Notes: generated by a model not told the origin, from the sequence alone. Counted from the stretch's first letter, positions 47,870 through 60,560 are shown. The stretch: 64,000 nt of DNA from Panopea generosa (GCA_029582155.1 CM055894.1:34276632-34340631), one strand, 5' to 3'. Made by a program: numbers and translations.

Positions 47870-48310
47870 AAAACATTCATGTTTTTGATACACACAAAGA
47901 GAGGTAAAATCAAAACATCAATAGCATGGTGTATGTGACACGAATAGGTAGGTAACAGCAAATTATCAATATCAAAGTATATGTTGCAAACCCACAAAGG
48001 TAACAATAAAACATTCATATCAAAGTACATGTTACAAGCCCGAGCAATTAACCATAAAATATCAATGCATGTATATTGATACCTGGGCAAATCCCAAGTA
48101 GCCAACAACAATAATACAAACCGATATTATATAACCATAGTATATATTACAAAAAAAGGAAGGTAATAACAAAATATCAATATCAAAATGCATGTTAAAA
48201 GCCCATGCATGTAACAGAAAAACATCAATATCATAGTACATCGTATTCCCTAGTAGATAACACAAAATATCAGTATCATAGTTCATGTTATAAGCCCAAG
48301 CAGATAACAA
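47870..48310. repeat. Minisatellite, unit about 50-57 bp
   Basis: Units read 'aatatcaatatcaaagta', then 'catgttacaagccca', then 'gcaggtaacaa', with drift. About eight units are visible. The long minus-strand frame here is mostly repeat. Confidence 0.75.
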
Positions 48311-48439
48311 GGAGATAACACATATAATGAATAATCGCAAGCTAACCTGGACTGAGAAATAATAGAGGACTTGCCTGTACACCACGTAAACCGAGATATT
48401 GTGAGATATTGTGGTAACAGGGGTTATCTTAGTGCGACA

Positions 48440-49720
48440 ATGAGATAACCCAATGCTGTGAGGTTTACCGTTACTATGTTTTACATGTCTGAAAGTGACA
48501 CTTACATCCATGAGAATGCCTTGATTGCAATGTTAGGACACGTTGCAATATTGGAAAACAGTTGCAGCCGTGTAAAACCTAGAACGTACAATTTCACTAC
48601 ACCTTGCAAAAAGTACCAAAAGCAAACAAACTTTGCTTTGAAAAAGGTACAGTTATACCAAGACTTTGAAATGTGTGTAAGTGCTTGCACTATTTTTTTC
48701 AAATTGGGTAAATTAATTGGGCGTCGAATTCGTATGAAGGTGCTAATCTTTGTGTGCCCTTTACCATATACGTTTCCAGGAAAGCATTGGTGGTGTCAGA
48801 CACATTAAGAATTTTGTGAACTCAACGTATTGCAGATACATATGTCGATATTAATTTAGAAGTCATTCGCAATTTGTGCAAGTAAGATACAAAAAGAGCA
48901 ATAACTGATGTCGACACCGGTGGGCAAAAACATGTTGAGAAAACTGACCAAACAAATGCCAAGCTCTCTGGTATGTGATTGACGTAGAAGGGTTGGAGAT
49001 GTTTTTTTCTGTACTTGGTCGCAGTGTGTGGCCAGTAGCTTAAACAGCAATCTAAAAAAAGCGCATCTACTATACTATTATCTATGTCTGCAACATGTCT
49101 GGAGATGAAATGGATATTTAGCTGAAGGCAGGAAAGTATTACATTTCGAAATAAGTACATGATGCTGGGGACTTTGAAGGTGTGTTTGTTAATAATATAT
49201 ATCAATGCCAATATAAAACTATGGTATGGTTTTCGCAATAAATGACCCCAAGGTAAAGTTCAAAAAACGTAATATAAACTTTACGGCAATGAGAAGGAAA
49301 TGGACTTTGAAACAATGTGTTACTGTAAAATTCGCCATATCCCAAAGAAACTGCTGCATCTGTAAAAAGTTGCAAGTCTTGACTATCAATCTAGGTATGA
49401 ACCAGAAAACATGATTTCCTGTTAAATTTGCATAACAAATAAAGCCATATAGGGATGCCCTCCTGGGCCATTTTCTTCAATTTGACATGGTGGTGTAATT
49501 GTTTGACCCTGATTGTTAAATTGATAAAACTGCGAAGAAATGCTCTGTCTGATCGGACAACATGTAAAAGGGGAATATAAAACCAAGTGATGGAACCCCT
49601 TGTGTATTTCTATTCCAAGTATATGGAAAGATATGATAGGGTATAATGCTGGCTGTGAAAGCATGCATCATATTTATGCTCCCGAAACAGAAGTTTACGT
49701 GGAAGAAACTCATGCCACAA
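48440..49720 (-). mobile_element. Fossil DIRS/Ngaro-like tyrosine-recombinase retroelement fragment
   Basis: In order on the minus strand are short segments resembling the end of the reverse transcriptase, the RNase H domain (landmark LQLFTDAA), the RNase H end with its HVADIDN motif, and the N-terminal half of a tyrosine recombinase (TSKLISTYVSAIR). That order, with a recombinase instead of an integrase, is characteristic of DIRS/Ngaro-type retroelements. The copy is truncated at both ends and has several breaks, so it is old. Minisatellites adjoin both sides, and no terminal repeats were found. Confidence 0.65.
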
Positions 49721-49824
49721 TCATGGCAAAGCCCATAGGCTAACAGAAACTGTCAGAATTATGGGATAATGTGTCCAAGTCCAAACATAACTGTTCCTAG
49801 AGCTGGTGATTTATGTAAAAATGC

Positions 49825-50795
49825 ACTTGCCTGCACAAAGGCTCACAAATCAAATGAAGAAAACACATAAACAAGCCTATGTAAAGTACAAACACTCACA
49901 GAAGCTGCTGCTATATATATATATATATATATATATATACGATAAATGCTCATTGAAGCAAAAGAAGGGAAGAAACAAGCCCATGGTGAAGCACATATGC
50001 TCACGGAATCATAGGGATATATAATGTTCCCGTGCTAAAACATAAATCCTAACAGAAGCAAATGAAGACTATAAACCAGCCCGTGCTAAAGAACAATTGC
50101 TCACGGAAGCTTCTGATAACATAAAAGTATATCCTTGACAAAGCACAAATGCTCAAGGAAGAATAAGAAATATGTTATGTACCCGTGCTAACATATAAAT
50201 GCTTACGGAAGCTGCAGAAAATGCCCGTGGTAAAGTTAGATGCTAAAGGTAGCTGTCATAACATATATCCACGATAAAGTATAAATACTCACGGAAGCTG
50301 TTAAAGAAATATATATATATATATATATAGTGCCCGTATTAAAGCCAGATGCTCACGAAAACTGTAACACAAATTCCCATGGTAAAGCATAAATGCATGC
50401 GGAAGCTTTATTTTAAAATATATATAGCCCATGTTAAAGCTAGATGCTCACGGAAGCCGCGAATAACATATGCCAGTGGTAAAACATATGTGCTCACGGA
50501 AGCTTTGTGTAAATATATATATATAGTTCCCGTGGTAAAGTCAGATTCCCATGAAGGCTGCTTATAATATATGCCCGTGGTAAAGCATAAATGCTCACGG
50601 AAGCTGTTAACAATATAAATATATAGTGCCCGTGGTAAAGCCAGATGCACATGGAAGCTGTAATAACAAATGACCGTGGTAAGCATAAATGCTCACAGAA
50701 GCTTTATTAAAAAGAGAATAAAGTGCCCGTGGTAAAGCCAGGTGTTCACGAAGCAGTCAATAACATATGCCCATGGTAAAGTATAAATGGTCACT
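49825..50795. repeat. Minisatellite with alternating unit types and (AT)n inserts
   Basis: About 16 units of 45-65 bp. Type 1 reads 'gcccgtggtaaagcataaat', 'gctcacggaagctgt'; type 2 reads 'gtgcccgtggtaaagccaga', 'tgctcacggaagc'. The types alternate toward the right end, forming a dimer of about 110 bp. Several units carry 'atatatatata' runs between them (49914, 50308, 50512). Confidence 0.9.
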
Positions 50796-52080
50796 TAACT
50801 GTAGGTAAATAACAATGTCTTTCCTTCATTTACCAAATTCAATTTTTGCATTTTCCGTCTATCTGAAAGAGATACCCAGTCAATTTCAATTAATAACCTA
50901 ATAATTAAGACATAGCATGTTAGACCAGTATCTATTCTTGCAGCTTCATATTGTATTTTCCTAACGATTTTGTTCGATAATGACGCAGCTATCCCAAACA
51001 ACTAATGCATATTCTAATATAGGTTTAAGATAGGAAATATGAATTTGATTGAGTGTTGAACGTTTTAATTTGAATTTTACATTTGCATTGAACTTTAAAC
51101 ATTTTCAATAACGTTCATACCAAGAACCGTCTTTACTTAAAGTGACTCCAATAAGCTTATGGTGCTGAATAGAAACTATATCAGTTCCTTCGAAGATTAA
51201 TTTTGGAAGTTCTTTGTTAGCCAGCGAAAAAGTTACAACTTGTGTTTTTTAATGGATTAAAGTTTACCAGCCATTGTCTTGACAAAGCAGAAATATTTTG
51301 TAAGTCGGACTTAAGGGTTGTTTCAATTGATTTTGTGATAAATGATGATCCTGCAAGACAGCTGTCATCAGCAAAGAGTCTAGGAGTACATACTAAAGAT
51401 TCCACTATATCATTGACATACATTAAAGATAAAAAAGGGCCTAGCACCGAGCCTTCGGGAACACCGGCATTTATATATTTAGTTTCTGAAAAAGATGACC
51501 ATACAAATACTCTTTGCGTCCTATTATTTAGATAATGTTCAATCCATTTGCTAAGGTTACCTGTAACTCCGTACTGACGCAGTTTATTTAAGAGACCTGG
51601 ATGCCAGACTGTGTCAAATGCTTTTGATATATCACAAAAAAAAACTATACTGGTGTTTTTTCTGTTCACCAAATGCCTTACATGCCTGGTGGTACATGTT
51701 AATTAATTGATATGCTTTTGAATGACTAGGAAGAAACTCTGACTGTAAATAAGGTTATTTAAATGTGAATAATTGTAAAAATTCTTGAATGTTTCTCTTT
51801 CCATGATCTTACCAATACAACTAATTAATGAAATTGGTCTACAGTTTGATGGAATATCTTTAGCACCTTTTTTAAATAATGGTATTACATTTACTTATTT
51901 TAAACACTTTGGGTATGTGCTTTGTTGAATAGACCTATTGAAAATGATGCAAAGTGGTTGGCATAGTGTTTTAGCTGTTTTTTTTAATATGTGATGGCTT
52001 ACTATGTCTGGGTCGCTAACTATTAATGTTATGAATTGCGGCATCAGTTTTGGAAGTTCAGAGTGAAAATCATCACTAAG
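50795..52080 (-). mobile_element. LINE reverse-transcriptase remnant (Jockey/I-like), minus strand
   Basis: The minus strand shows the classic non-LTR RT order: DPDIVSHHILK, then VIPLFKKGA with NCRPISLISCIGKIME, then SEFLPSHS, then FFCDISKAFDTVWHPGLL, then AGVPEGSVLGP, then the catalytic box as LFADDS, then LSRQWLVNFNPLKN, and finally YLKPILEYALVVWDSC and KIQYEAARI at the C-terminus. The central part (51217-51672) is one open frame of 151 codons. At least three in-frame stops or shifts interrupt the rest (for example after YERY near 51110, and near 51905). No endonuclease or 5' end is present, so it is 5'-truncated. Confidence 0.85.
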
Positions 52081-52496
52081 TAATTATAAACAATCCAGTT
52101 ATAAAACATAAGACAATGACAATAAGTCATTATTAACAATATACCGGATATCACTGTTCAAACAATGAGGAAAATAAGATAAAGACACTAATTAAATCGT
52201 AAATATCGGATGTGTTAACAATATAACTATGTGATATCCTAACCTGTCTAGTGTAATGACTAAGACAAAGGATTTCCACTGACCCGGAAATTGACCAATC
52301 AGCGACGATCTAATCGGACATGCTTCCAATAGAGCCAATTGCAATTGTGCGGACAGGCTTGCGATAAGACCTGATTCAGGTTTCTCACCGAGTTAAGTGT
52401 GTGTGTTGAAAGACTGCGATAAGAGCTTATTAATCAATACACGCCCTAAGTTCGAATTATAAAACAAGCTATGATTTTCATAGCTATTATACATCT

Positions 52497-52740
52497 TTAT
52501 ATCATTTCTGAGACCCATTATTGAATATGACGCTGTTGTTTAGAACAATTGTACTCAGTACAATAAAGATAGTCTGGACAAAACTCAATATGAGGCAGCT
52601 CGTCTTGTTACAGAGCTAACTCGTTCATTATCAATAAAACGCTTGTATATAAAAAAAAAAAGATTTGATATCGTTAGAAGATATCAAAAAAAAGTTATTG
52701 CCTTTAAAGCTAAGATATTTTTTCATTATCTATATAATTT
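52497..52740 (+). mobile_element. LINE C-terminal remnant, plus strand
   Basis: The plus strand reads LRPIIEYDAVV, a stop in place of the expected Trp, NNCTQYNKDSLDK, then TQYEAARLVTELTRSLSI and, after a short A-rich slip, DLISLED. This is the same post-RT region as the end of the 50.8-52.1-kb element, but from a different copy in the opposite direction. Confidence 0.7.
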
Positions 52741-53167
52741 TTAAAATTTAAGTTAGAATAGTCTTCTGCTGAACATTGAATGCATACATGTATATCATCT
52801 TACAAACACTGGAGCTTTTTGTCATACTGTTTATATCTTCCGGTTATGTTTATTGTCTAGCATATACACTACGGAATAAGACTCAATTAAATCTTCTCTT
52901 TAAGTAGTAATCATGTTATTGTTAAATCGTGTAACATAGATAAATATACCACTGCAGATAATGAATAGGACTTTTTAAATGTTAACTTATTGTAGAATAC
53001 ATCGCAGACGATGTTTAAAGGTAAATTGAAAATATTTTTTGAAAGAATACATCTTTAAAAATAACGTAAGCAAAATTTTGTACCTAAGCTATCTTCTGTT
53101 TCATTTATCTATTCACATATTTCTCCAATACCATGTTGATAAAAGTACATTTATTTTATGTAGTAAT

Positions 53168-53175
53168 TACTACTT

Positions 53176-53206
<31 letters not shown>

Positions 53207-53215
53207 AACTACTAA
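53168..53215. repeat. Short ACT tract
   Basis: About 15 ACT-type triplets; the plus strand is nearly free of G. Confidence 0.95.
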
Positions 53216-54475
53216 GCAGAAATTTACCCAGCTGCATGTTTTACATGAATTATGAATATTTCACTGAGTAGTTTGCTTCAAATCAACTTATGCTGACTAT
53301 TGATTTATATGGCCTTCGAATATCACTGTTCAGGTTGGTGTAAACTCTTTCTTCAGTCATTAGTTTATACTTGATTATACAAAACGTGAAATCATTATAG
53401 CCGCTCGTTTCTGTATTGTATAATATCCTTTCGGAATTTGAATGTTTCATATTGCCAACGAGTAAAACCAATTTGAATAAAGGGATATAAGACATGTCTG
53501 CTACTCTGATATTAATGTTTGGTTTGTGTTTTAAATAAACAAAACACGTCAGATATATATCTTTGTTTTAATATTAATCATATCTATAATCTGAATGTAA
53601 AAAAGTTAATATTTAAATTGCGATTTTAAAGAGTTTGTAGTAATAACATAAAAATGGAATAATGCTGGTGTGATATTGATCAAAGGGTAAACACTTCTGT
53701 GTCAGAAACAATGTTATAAAAATTACTACATTGTTGTTCAAACTGAATATATTAGTTCCATTTTAACGCGTTGTTTCTGTCTATTTAAATACATACATTT
53801 AGAGTATCAATTACACCCGATTCCAATGACTAGAAAGTAGATATTTAAGAATCAGATATCAAAACATTTTATTTCTGAAGCTTTACGTTTTGTTTATATA
53901 TTCTCATTTTCTTCACAGAACACATGATTGTCTGTCTTGTTTACGTATTTGCTCAAAGGATTTGTATTTTCTACGTCAGATTTGGATTTGAGCGGCAATA
54001 AAATTTATATACTAAAATTCATAATTGTTAATAAACTACTTAATATGACTTTCTATTTAAATATATATGAACACTTGACACATCAACTACATGTACGTAA
54101 GTCAGCAAATACTACGATCCCAAATAACATATTCAAGGAGTTGTGGTAATTCAAGTATTTAATGTGTTAAGTAACAGTCAATTTACTGATGTGCTGATGT
54201 GAATGAATATGTATGTGATCATAATTACAATATTATTTCAGCTGATTACGAAATTGAGGACGAAAAATGATATGAGCAAATTAAAATATCTGGAATTAAA
54301 AACCTTTTAATTTAAACAGTTAGATTTCCGACTAAATCCAATTGTATACGTTTATTTTTCTTTCACAGACAACATTTGTATCGTTTCAAAAGTAATATTG
54401 GTTTCCTAGTACAACTAATTTGAAGACGTCATGCAACAGATGCATGTAGAATTCACATCAGTTTATGTCCAGAAA
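53216..54475. other. No gene recognised
   Basis: AT-rich spacer. Frames at 53283-53495 (minus) and 53928-54149 (plus) have no recognised domain. Confidence 0.3.
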
Positions 54476-54683
54476 CTACTATTACTATTACGACTACTAC
54501 TACTACTACTACTACTTCTACTACTACAACAACTGCAACAACAACAACTACTACTACTATTACTAATACTACTCCTATTACAACTACTACTACTACTACT
54601 TCTACTACTACTCTTACGTCTAAAACAACTACTTCTGCTTTTGTTACTACTTCTTTTTCAACTTCAATTACGTCTCTTATAAT
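54476..54683. repeat. ACT tract, left of a SINE
   Basis: Triplet tract of about 200 bp with ACA and CTT variants. The poly-Leu frame here is an artefact. Confidence 0.93.
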
Positions 54684-54906
54684 AACTGGGTCATCCGTGT
54701 GGTCTAAGGCGCCGTCTCAAAACTTAGCTCTAAGCGTTAATGTCGTAGATTCGAGTCGCGCTCGCTACAAAAACTTTGTGTGAGAAAGTTTTCAGTTTCT
54801 TGCGGAAGGGCGGTGATTTTTACTCAGTCTGAGCCTGTCTGAGGTCTTCCTCCTACAGAAAAAACGGGATTTGCCATATAACCTGAAATGTGTTAAAATT
54901 GGCGTC
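54684..54906 (+). mobile_element. tRNA-derived SINE, third family, between two ACT tracts
   Basis: The head has an A box 'tgtggtctaaggcgcc' (Leu/Ser-tRNA-like) and a B box 'gattcgagtcgcgctcg'. The body has 'cttgcggaagggcggtgat', and the end 'gccatataacctgaaatgtg' with 'ttaaaattggcgtcaa' looks like the tail of V-SINE-type elements (for example RUDI of molluscs, named from memory). ACT-type sequence resumes immediately after the tail. Confidence 0.7.
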
Positions 54907-54975
54907 AACTACCACTACTTTAACTACCAATACTAATTCAAAGATTACTACTACAATTGCTTCTACATGTCATTG
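54900..54975. repeat. ACT tract, right of the SINE
   Basis: Degenerate ACT triplets directly following the SINE tail, ending about 30 bp before the acceptor of the signal-peptide exon. Confidence 0.8.
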
Positions 54976-55005
54976 GTGTCACAGTTATTGCTTATTTCAT
55001 TTCAG

Positions 55006-55074
55006 CCGATTCGAGGTTTGCCATGGGCTTGAATATGTTAATATTTCTTTGTTGTTCATGTGCTGTACAATCAG
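55006..55074 (+). CDS. Signal-peptide exon of the plus-strand Ig-superfamily gene
   Basis: A strong acceptor (CTTATTTCATTTCAG) is followed by 17 nt of leader and an ATG in good Kozak context (TTTGCCATGGG). It encodes MGLNMLIFLCCSCAVQS and ends at TCAG|GTATTA in phase 1. The split codon is completed by the Ig exon at 56189 (GTG, Val), so the mature protein would begin near VTINSVQIRD. A non-coding first exon upstream is implied by the acceptor. Coding starts at 55023. Confidence 0.72.
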
Positions 55075-55139
55075 GTATTATTTAATAAATTTATGTCTAT
55101 CTAAAATAATATAGATTGTCGACAGTAAATTACTACATT

Positions 55140-56188
55140 ATTTTATTATATATGTTTTAAATAAAGAAATGATTTTAAAGAAAGATATAGTAATTTAGTC
55201 GTTAACTTCCGTAAAATATTACAAACATCTACATGCATTTCAACCAAAAATAGTCGACTTCAAACAAAAGTCATTTATCACGAAATTACCTCTCGACATT
55301 TCAACAACGTTGTTTGTTATTTCACCATCATAGGTTTTATTTTTATCCACATGCCTGCTTGTAGGTGCTGTCGAATCAAAACTTTGATGGATGATAGATG
55401 TAAATCAAATTAATGTTATATTTCAACTAATTTATCTCCGGTTTAGTTCACTTAAGTTACAACCTGCAACTTCTGAATGCGTAAATTCTATATATGTCAA
55501 TTTTTAAGAAAAATTTCAGGGTTTTTCAAACTTTTAAAATGGTTAAAACATTTTCCCCAATACATACCTAGAGAGGTGAAAGCGAAAAAGGTCTAGGTGC
55601 ATATAAATAAAGAACACATTAGTCCTTTTTCGTTTTCACCCCTCGATATAATCACTGATCCTGTATTGTCATAAGAATATATATTTAAACATGCAGGAAT
55701 AGTATATTACAATGGTATTTCCTAACTTGGGCTACATGTACGCCTCTATGTTAGGCTTAAATAGATTTCCCACTTAAAATATCAACACAATCAGTGACAT
55801 ATTAAATGAGTCACGTGATTTCATTTTGATTTACTTTTGATCCGTTATACAGTTTAAAGGTATTCAAACTGCTTAAAAGGAGTCCACATGACGATGTGAA
55901 GGTCGTGAAGAAATATTCCGTTGTTTCTTTTTTTTAGAATGTGGATTTCGTTTTAAATTTACCACTCCAATTTAAATATCTAATCAATTTTGTTATGTTT
56001 CGGTGGATTTAACATACCCAATCATCCAGATGTTATGTTATAATGTTAATGAGAGACTTTTTATCAATATTTTAATACAAAACAAATATTTCAAATGCAA
56101 ATAATACTAGTGTGTAGTTAAGGAGATATTGCTATAGGGAAAAACTATACAAGTAGTGCTTTATAAAATAATACTGTTTTACTATCAG
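55140..56188. other. Intron 1 of the plus-strand Ig gene
   Basis: AT-rich sequence with no array or transposon recognised, ending in the acceptor TTTTACTATCAG. Confidence 0.4.
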
Positions 56189-56515
56189 TGACGATAAATT
56201 CGGTACAGATCCGTGACAATGTAGTTCCAGTGAAGGGATCATCTATACAATTGACGTGTAGCATTACTGGCTTCTCTGCAGCAGTGGAATGGATTGTAAC
56301 AGACACAAAGGACATAAACCAGACTGGCCAAGTTCCAGTTGCCAATGCGCAATGTTTGCCAAATAACTGCTTTGAAGGTATAAAGGAACACACATACACA
56401 GCTGATGCCAATAACATGTATGTAAACATTACTAAACTCAGTCAAAGTGATGGCGAAAAGTTGTGGACATGTAAACATGGTGACAGCAAGCAGGCGTTAT
56501 ACTTGTTAGTTTACA
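56189..56515 (+). CDS. Ig-like domain 1 exon, plus-strand gene
   Basis: A 327-nt exon, phase 1 at both ends (acceptor ACTATCAG, donor TACA|GTAAGT). It encodes one complete Ig domain: KGSSIQLTCSITG with the B-strand Cys (about residue 23), VEWIVTD with the core Trp (34), an extra Cys pair CLPNNC (55, 60), MYVNITKLSQSDGEKLWTC with the E-F region and the F-strand Cys (94), then ALYLLVY as the G strand. Sequons NQT and NIT are present. It is a classical secreted or membrane Ig domain. The FG part (LWTCKHG) parallels TWTVGFY of the minus-strand gene, suggesting a common family. Confidence 0.85.
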
Positions 56516-56577
56516 GTAAGTCAAAACTATGTTACTCAATTTTTCTAAACGAATAATATACCGTTTTGTATATATAT

Positions 56578-56692
<115 letters not shown>

Positions 56693-56699
56693 GTTTTGT

Positions 56700-57429
56700 G
56701 CCAATACGAACGTCAGAGGTTTAGGGCAATATACTATTAATCAGTTTTTTGTGCATGTTTACATTTAAAATATGTATCAATATCGCCAATAGTATAGAAC
56801 TCCACATTACAACGCTTTCTTTTATCATTGGCATATTTAATGGACGAAGTTCCATTTTATATAATGACATAATATTCTTCTATAGTACAACAAAGTTAAT
56901 TAATACTACTAGTCTATTGGTGTTGACTCTTTCCGACTTTGCATAAGATGACGTCATTCAAGTGTTTATTCAATTTATGACATGCTAATGCCGTTCGAGT
57001 TGTACAATGAATTATCACATGGAGACATATTCGTTTAATTCAAACACAGTCAAATACGATTTCCATTCTTGGGTAATCACGTTTAAACTATAATGACATA
57101 ATATTAACCACCTATGCGTTGGTTATAGTACTATTCACAATTTTACCACTTATGTAAATATCTACACAAATGGGATCATGCTCACCTGTGCCGATAATAT
57201 TCGTTCTAAAACAACGCAAATTTTGATGATTTAAGACTCTATGTAGTTCTGTATCTTCTAATTATTTTTATTAAAAATTTCCTGAGATCTAAGGGCGTCG
57301 TATTAATAGCATAATGGCATAATAACATTTTCACTATCTGACTTTGGCTATTTCTAGAAATCTCAAATATGAATATATGTTTTGTGAGTGTAAATCCAGA
57401 TTCAAGATCTGGTTATCACGCACATTTTT
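56700..57429. other. Intron 2 of the plus-strand Ig gene, left part
   Basis: AT-rich; no exon or repeat recognised before the inverted repeat at 57430. Confidence 0.35.
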
Positions 57430-58088
57430 AATTTAACCGTAATGACACCATGATTTAATACTTATTAGGTATATTCATCTGGAACCCTATCCAGGTCATA
57501 GTATAAAATTTTAGGCCGGTAAAAATGGTAAAAATGGCCGAAATCCAAGATGGCCGCCATAATCACTTAATTTAACCTATAGTATGGATTTCCTTTTTTT
57601 TTTAAATATGACAAATTGGTGATTATATTTTATATTTATCATAGAGAAAAGGTTTAAGTATCAAAAAATGGAATTTAAGGAAACTATTTCAAATAAAACA
57701 TACCGGGATTCAAGATGGCGGGCAATTTTTTAAAGACATATTGTAATGAAATGGTATACTTTGATCGGTATTAACTCTCACATAAAAACATATTTGCAGT
57801 AATATGTAACTAATTTTACTAAAGTCGTTTTTATCTGAATCATAACATTTTTCTCGTTCATATTTAAGCCCAATTATAGGCCAATAATTCGTATACATAT
57901 ACTATCAATATATTATACACTGACCCAAAATGAAAACCTCTTTTGCTGATAAATGTATATTCAGAGTTGAAAAACAGATTTTCATTGAATCGTTATGGAT
58001 ATATAAATGTTTCAGTGTAATTGACTGGGAAAAAATCAGACATCGCATTTTTTTTCTAAACAATAAAGTGAAGAAGGGCCAAGTGAAC

Positions 58089-58118
58089 CTCCCCCCCCCC
58101 CTCCCCCCCCCCCCCCTT
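58089..58118. repeat. Poly-C run
   Basis: Two runs of 10 or more C separated by a single T ('ctccccc'), so the minus strand is poly-G and could form a G-quadruplex. It is inside the decayed transposon. Confidence 0.95.
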
Positions 58119-58229
58119 CCAATTGAAAATGATCACGTAACATTTGGAAAAAACATAAAGTGCTGACTGAGTGCAATAACTGATTTTGTAAACGTCAGTG
58201 ACCAGTGTGGCCTTCGTTTTTACGAATGC

Positions 58230-58760
58230 ATTCCTGAATACGTCATCTCTATGAGTTTACGTTACGTTGAATAAGCATGTTTGGAATACGTTGCCATTCA
58301 AACAGAAATGCATTTCACAGGTCGTTTATGGTATCAATTTGATGACTGGACCTTGCCTACTGAACCAATTCAATCCAAATGTGTTCTATGGGATTCAGGT
58401 TCTTAGAAACAGAGACATTGTCACTGGTTTCGCGTGTGTTGTAAATGACTTCGTGCCCAGAACAGTCTAGGAGTTCTGTAGCGCGTTGTAGAAATATGAC
58501 CAGTTTATGGCCGACGAGAACGAATTGGAACACTTTTTTGTCTCAAACACCGTAACGCCAAGTGATACTATTTGAAGGTAAGAAACGATTACGGAGGTGG
58601 TAAGTCAGCGTATACGTAACGTTGTTGCACGTACGTGACCGGATCTGACACGTTCCCTGACATATCCATTAGTATTGTACCGGTTCGCAAAAATATGAAA
58701 AGTCTATCTGAAAACAGCCAAAATGACGTGATAGCCTGGCATCGCCAAATAAATTACAAA
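58230..58760 (-). mobile_element. Tc1-like transposase remnant, minus strand
   Basis: The minus strand shows NLNPIEHIWIELV, the C-terminal signature of Tc1/mariner transposases (normally SPDLNPIEHVWDEL), followed by FEWQRIP as in the usual EW..IP. Upstream, RVRSGHVRATTLRIR resembles the N-terminal helix-turn-helix region. At least three stops or shifts interrupt it and the central catalytic part is missing. It is probably a separate insertion in the 57.4-61.2-kb element. Confidence 0.6.
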
Positions 58761-58789
58761 CGATGATCAATGCAACATATACCAGAGTT

Positions 58790-60560
58790 CGAATTATCTA
58801 AATGATGAATCAGTAGTTATTCATAGAATTCGAGGAGATGACGAATGTTCATTTGACATGATTGCTTATGAAACTAGGTATCACTTGTTATACAGAACTG
58901 AGAAATAAAGCTAGACCTGTAACAGGTAAAAATCAATTTTCAATGTACAATGAAGCATAGAGAAACTATGCGCTGATTTGCAACATCTTTAAAATAAAGG
59001 AAAGTTGACACATCTCAGCATGTTCAACGACACAAGCATACTTGAAAAAAATGGGTATGGTTTCAAAAGTGAAAAAAAACGTTACCGAAATCATACAAGC
59101 AATGAGTGTGCTGATACTGCATATACTGATTCTATTCTATCTAGCCCCTAAACGGTCGATATTCTGATTTGATTTGTCTATCTTCTTTATCAGTTGGCAA
59201 ATTGATATCAGCATTCTTGGACCTCAAACAAAATGTAGAAAATAATTCCATTCGATTTCAGACTCTTATGACAGTGGTAATGAAGTTTCCAACGAATACA
59301 AGAGTCATGAATAAAATGTTGTTTAAAGCTGCACAAATGATGAATGTTGACTTAAAAAGTATTAAAAGACGCGAATGAAAGGGAATATTGGAATATTGAC
59401 TATATTCAAGCCAATAGCTTAGTTCCAAATAGCTTATACAACTTGATAGCTTTTGTAGTGAATGACGAATCAGATAAAAAAAATATAGATATGTATGATG
59501 GAAAAGATAAAATTAGTGAATGTCCCTTGAACAGTGATGGGTCAATTGTATTATTGAATGAGAAAATTCTTAACGTGGCATAGAATTTAGGTCTCAAAGC
59601 TCCCAATACAGTTTTACATAGATTAGGAGTATGCATTATTCAGTAAAACCGACCTTTAAATAATGCTAATATCAGTTGCACTAGATATCACAGATAAATG
59701 TTCTGAGGATAACATTTTCATTCCTTTGAACATTGTACCTGAAATGTTTATTCAGTATGTCATTGACAATTTAGCCTTCTTAGAATGTACATCATATAGG
59801 AAAAGCATGCACGTCACTAGCACTGTTATGTAACAGAGCTGTGAAGTAGAGCAGTTATTATATGGAGGATCATTAGGAAAGGTCCATTGTCCTGTATCAA
59901 ACAGAGCTACACTTTGACTTGATGAGAAAATTGCATAGAGGTATACCCTTTAGATAAAAAATGTATTCGGCATAAGGATTCAGATGACTGCATCCATTTT
60001 ACTAAGTTCAATTTATGCTGGGTAACTGCAAGACTGTATCATTAGTGCATGTATTAAGTGGCTACGACACAAATGTGTATGTGTTTGGGAAGGGGAAATG
60101 AACATTCATGAAATCCGTACAAGAATAGGTAAATATATAGATCTAACTTGCAAAAGAAGTACCGAAACAAAACAGACGATGATTAAGACTTGATTAATTG
60201 TGCTATTGGTGTATTCACGCCATTAGCAGATTGAGATTTTTGAGAACTAGATAATTGAGAACTTGAACACTGTCCGGGTACACGTGATTTACGGGGGTAT
60301 TACATCTTTGGAAGCTATATCTCCATCAGACATTGCTTTGCGTGCACTCTACCAGATTACTCTATATCTCTATCCATTGATCAATTTATTATTGATGAAC
60401 TACTATTTCGGGGAACACAATACCTACTCTAATGACAAATAAGCATATACCTGTTGATTTAAGCAATGACACTTACTGCAAATGTAAAAAGCAATGTGAC
60501 ATTGCATGCACATGTCGCGGGCACCCAGTTACTTTTACATATGTCCAGTTGATACAGGAC
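58790..60560 (+). mobile_element. Decayed transposon-associated coding region
   Basis: Short plus-strand landmarks in order: RNKARPVTGKNQFSMYN, a segment PNSLYNLIAFVVNDESDKK, later VLSGYDTNVYVFGKGKW (compare the common invertebrate 'L.GCD(T/S)...GKGK'), and near the end CKCKKQCDIACTC, a Cys-rich motif. From memory this set occurs together in large uncharacterised transposon-linked proteins of cnidarians and molluscs. The copy is broken many times and cannot be functional. The superfamily is uncertain. Confidence 0.45.
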
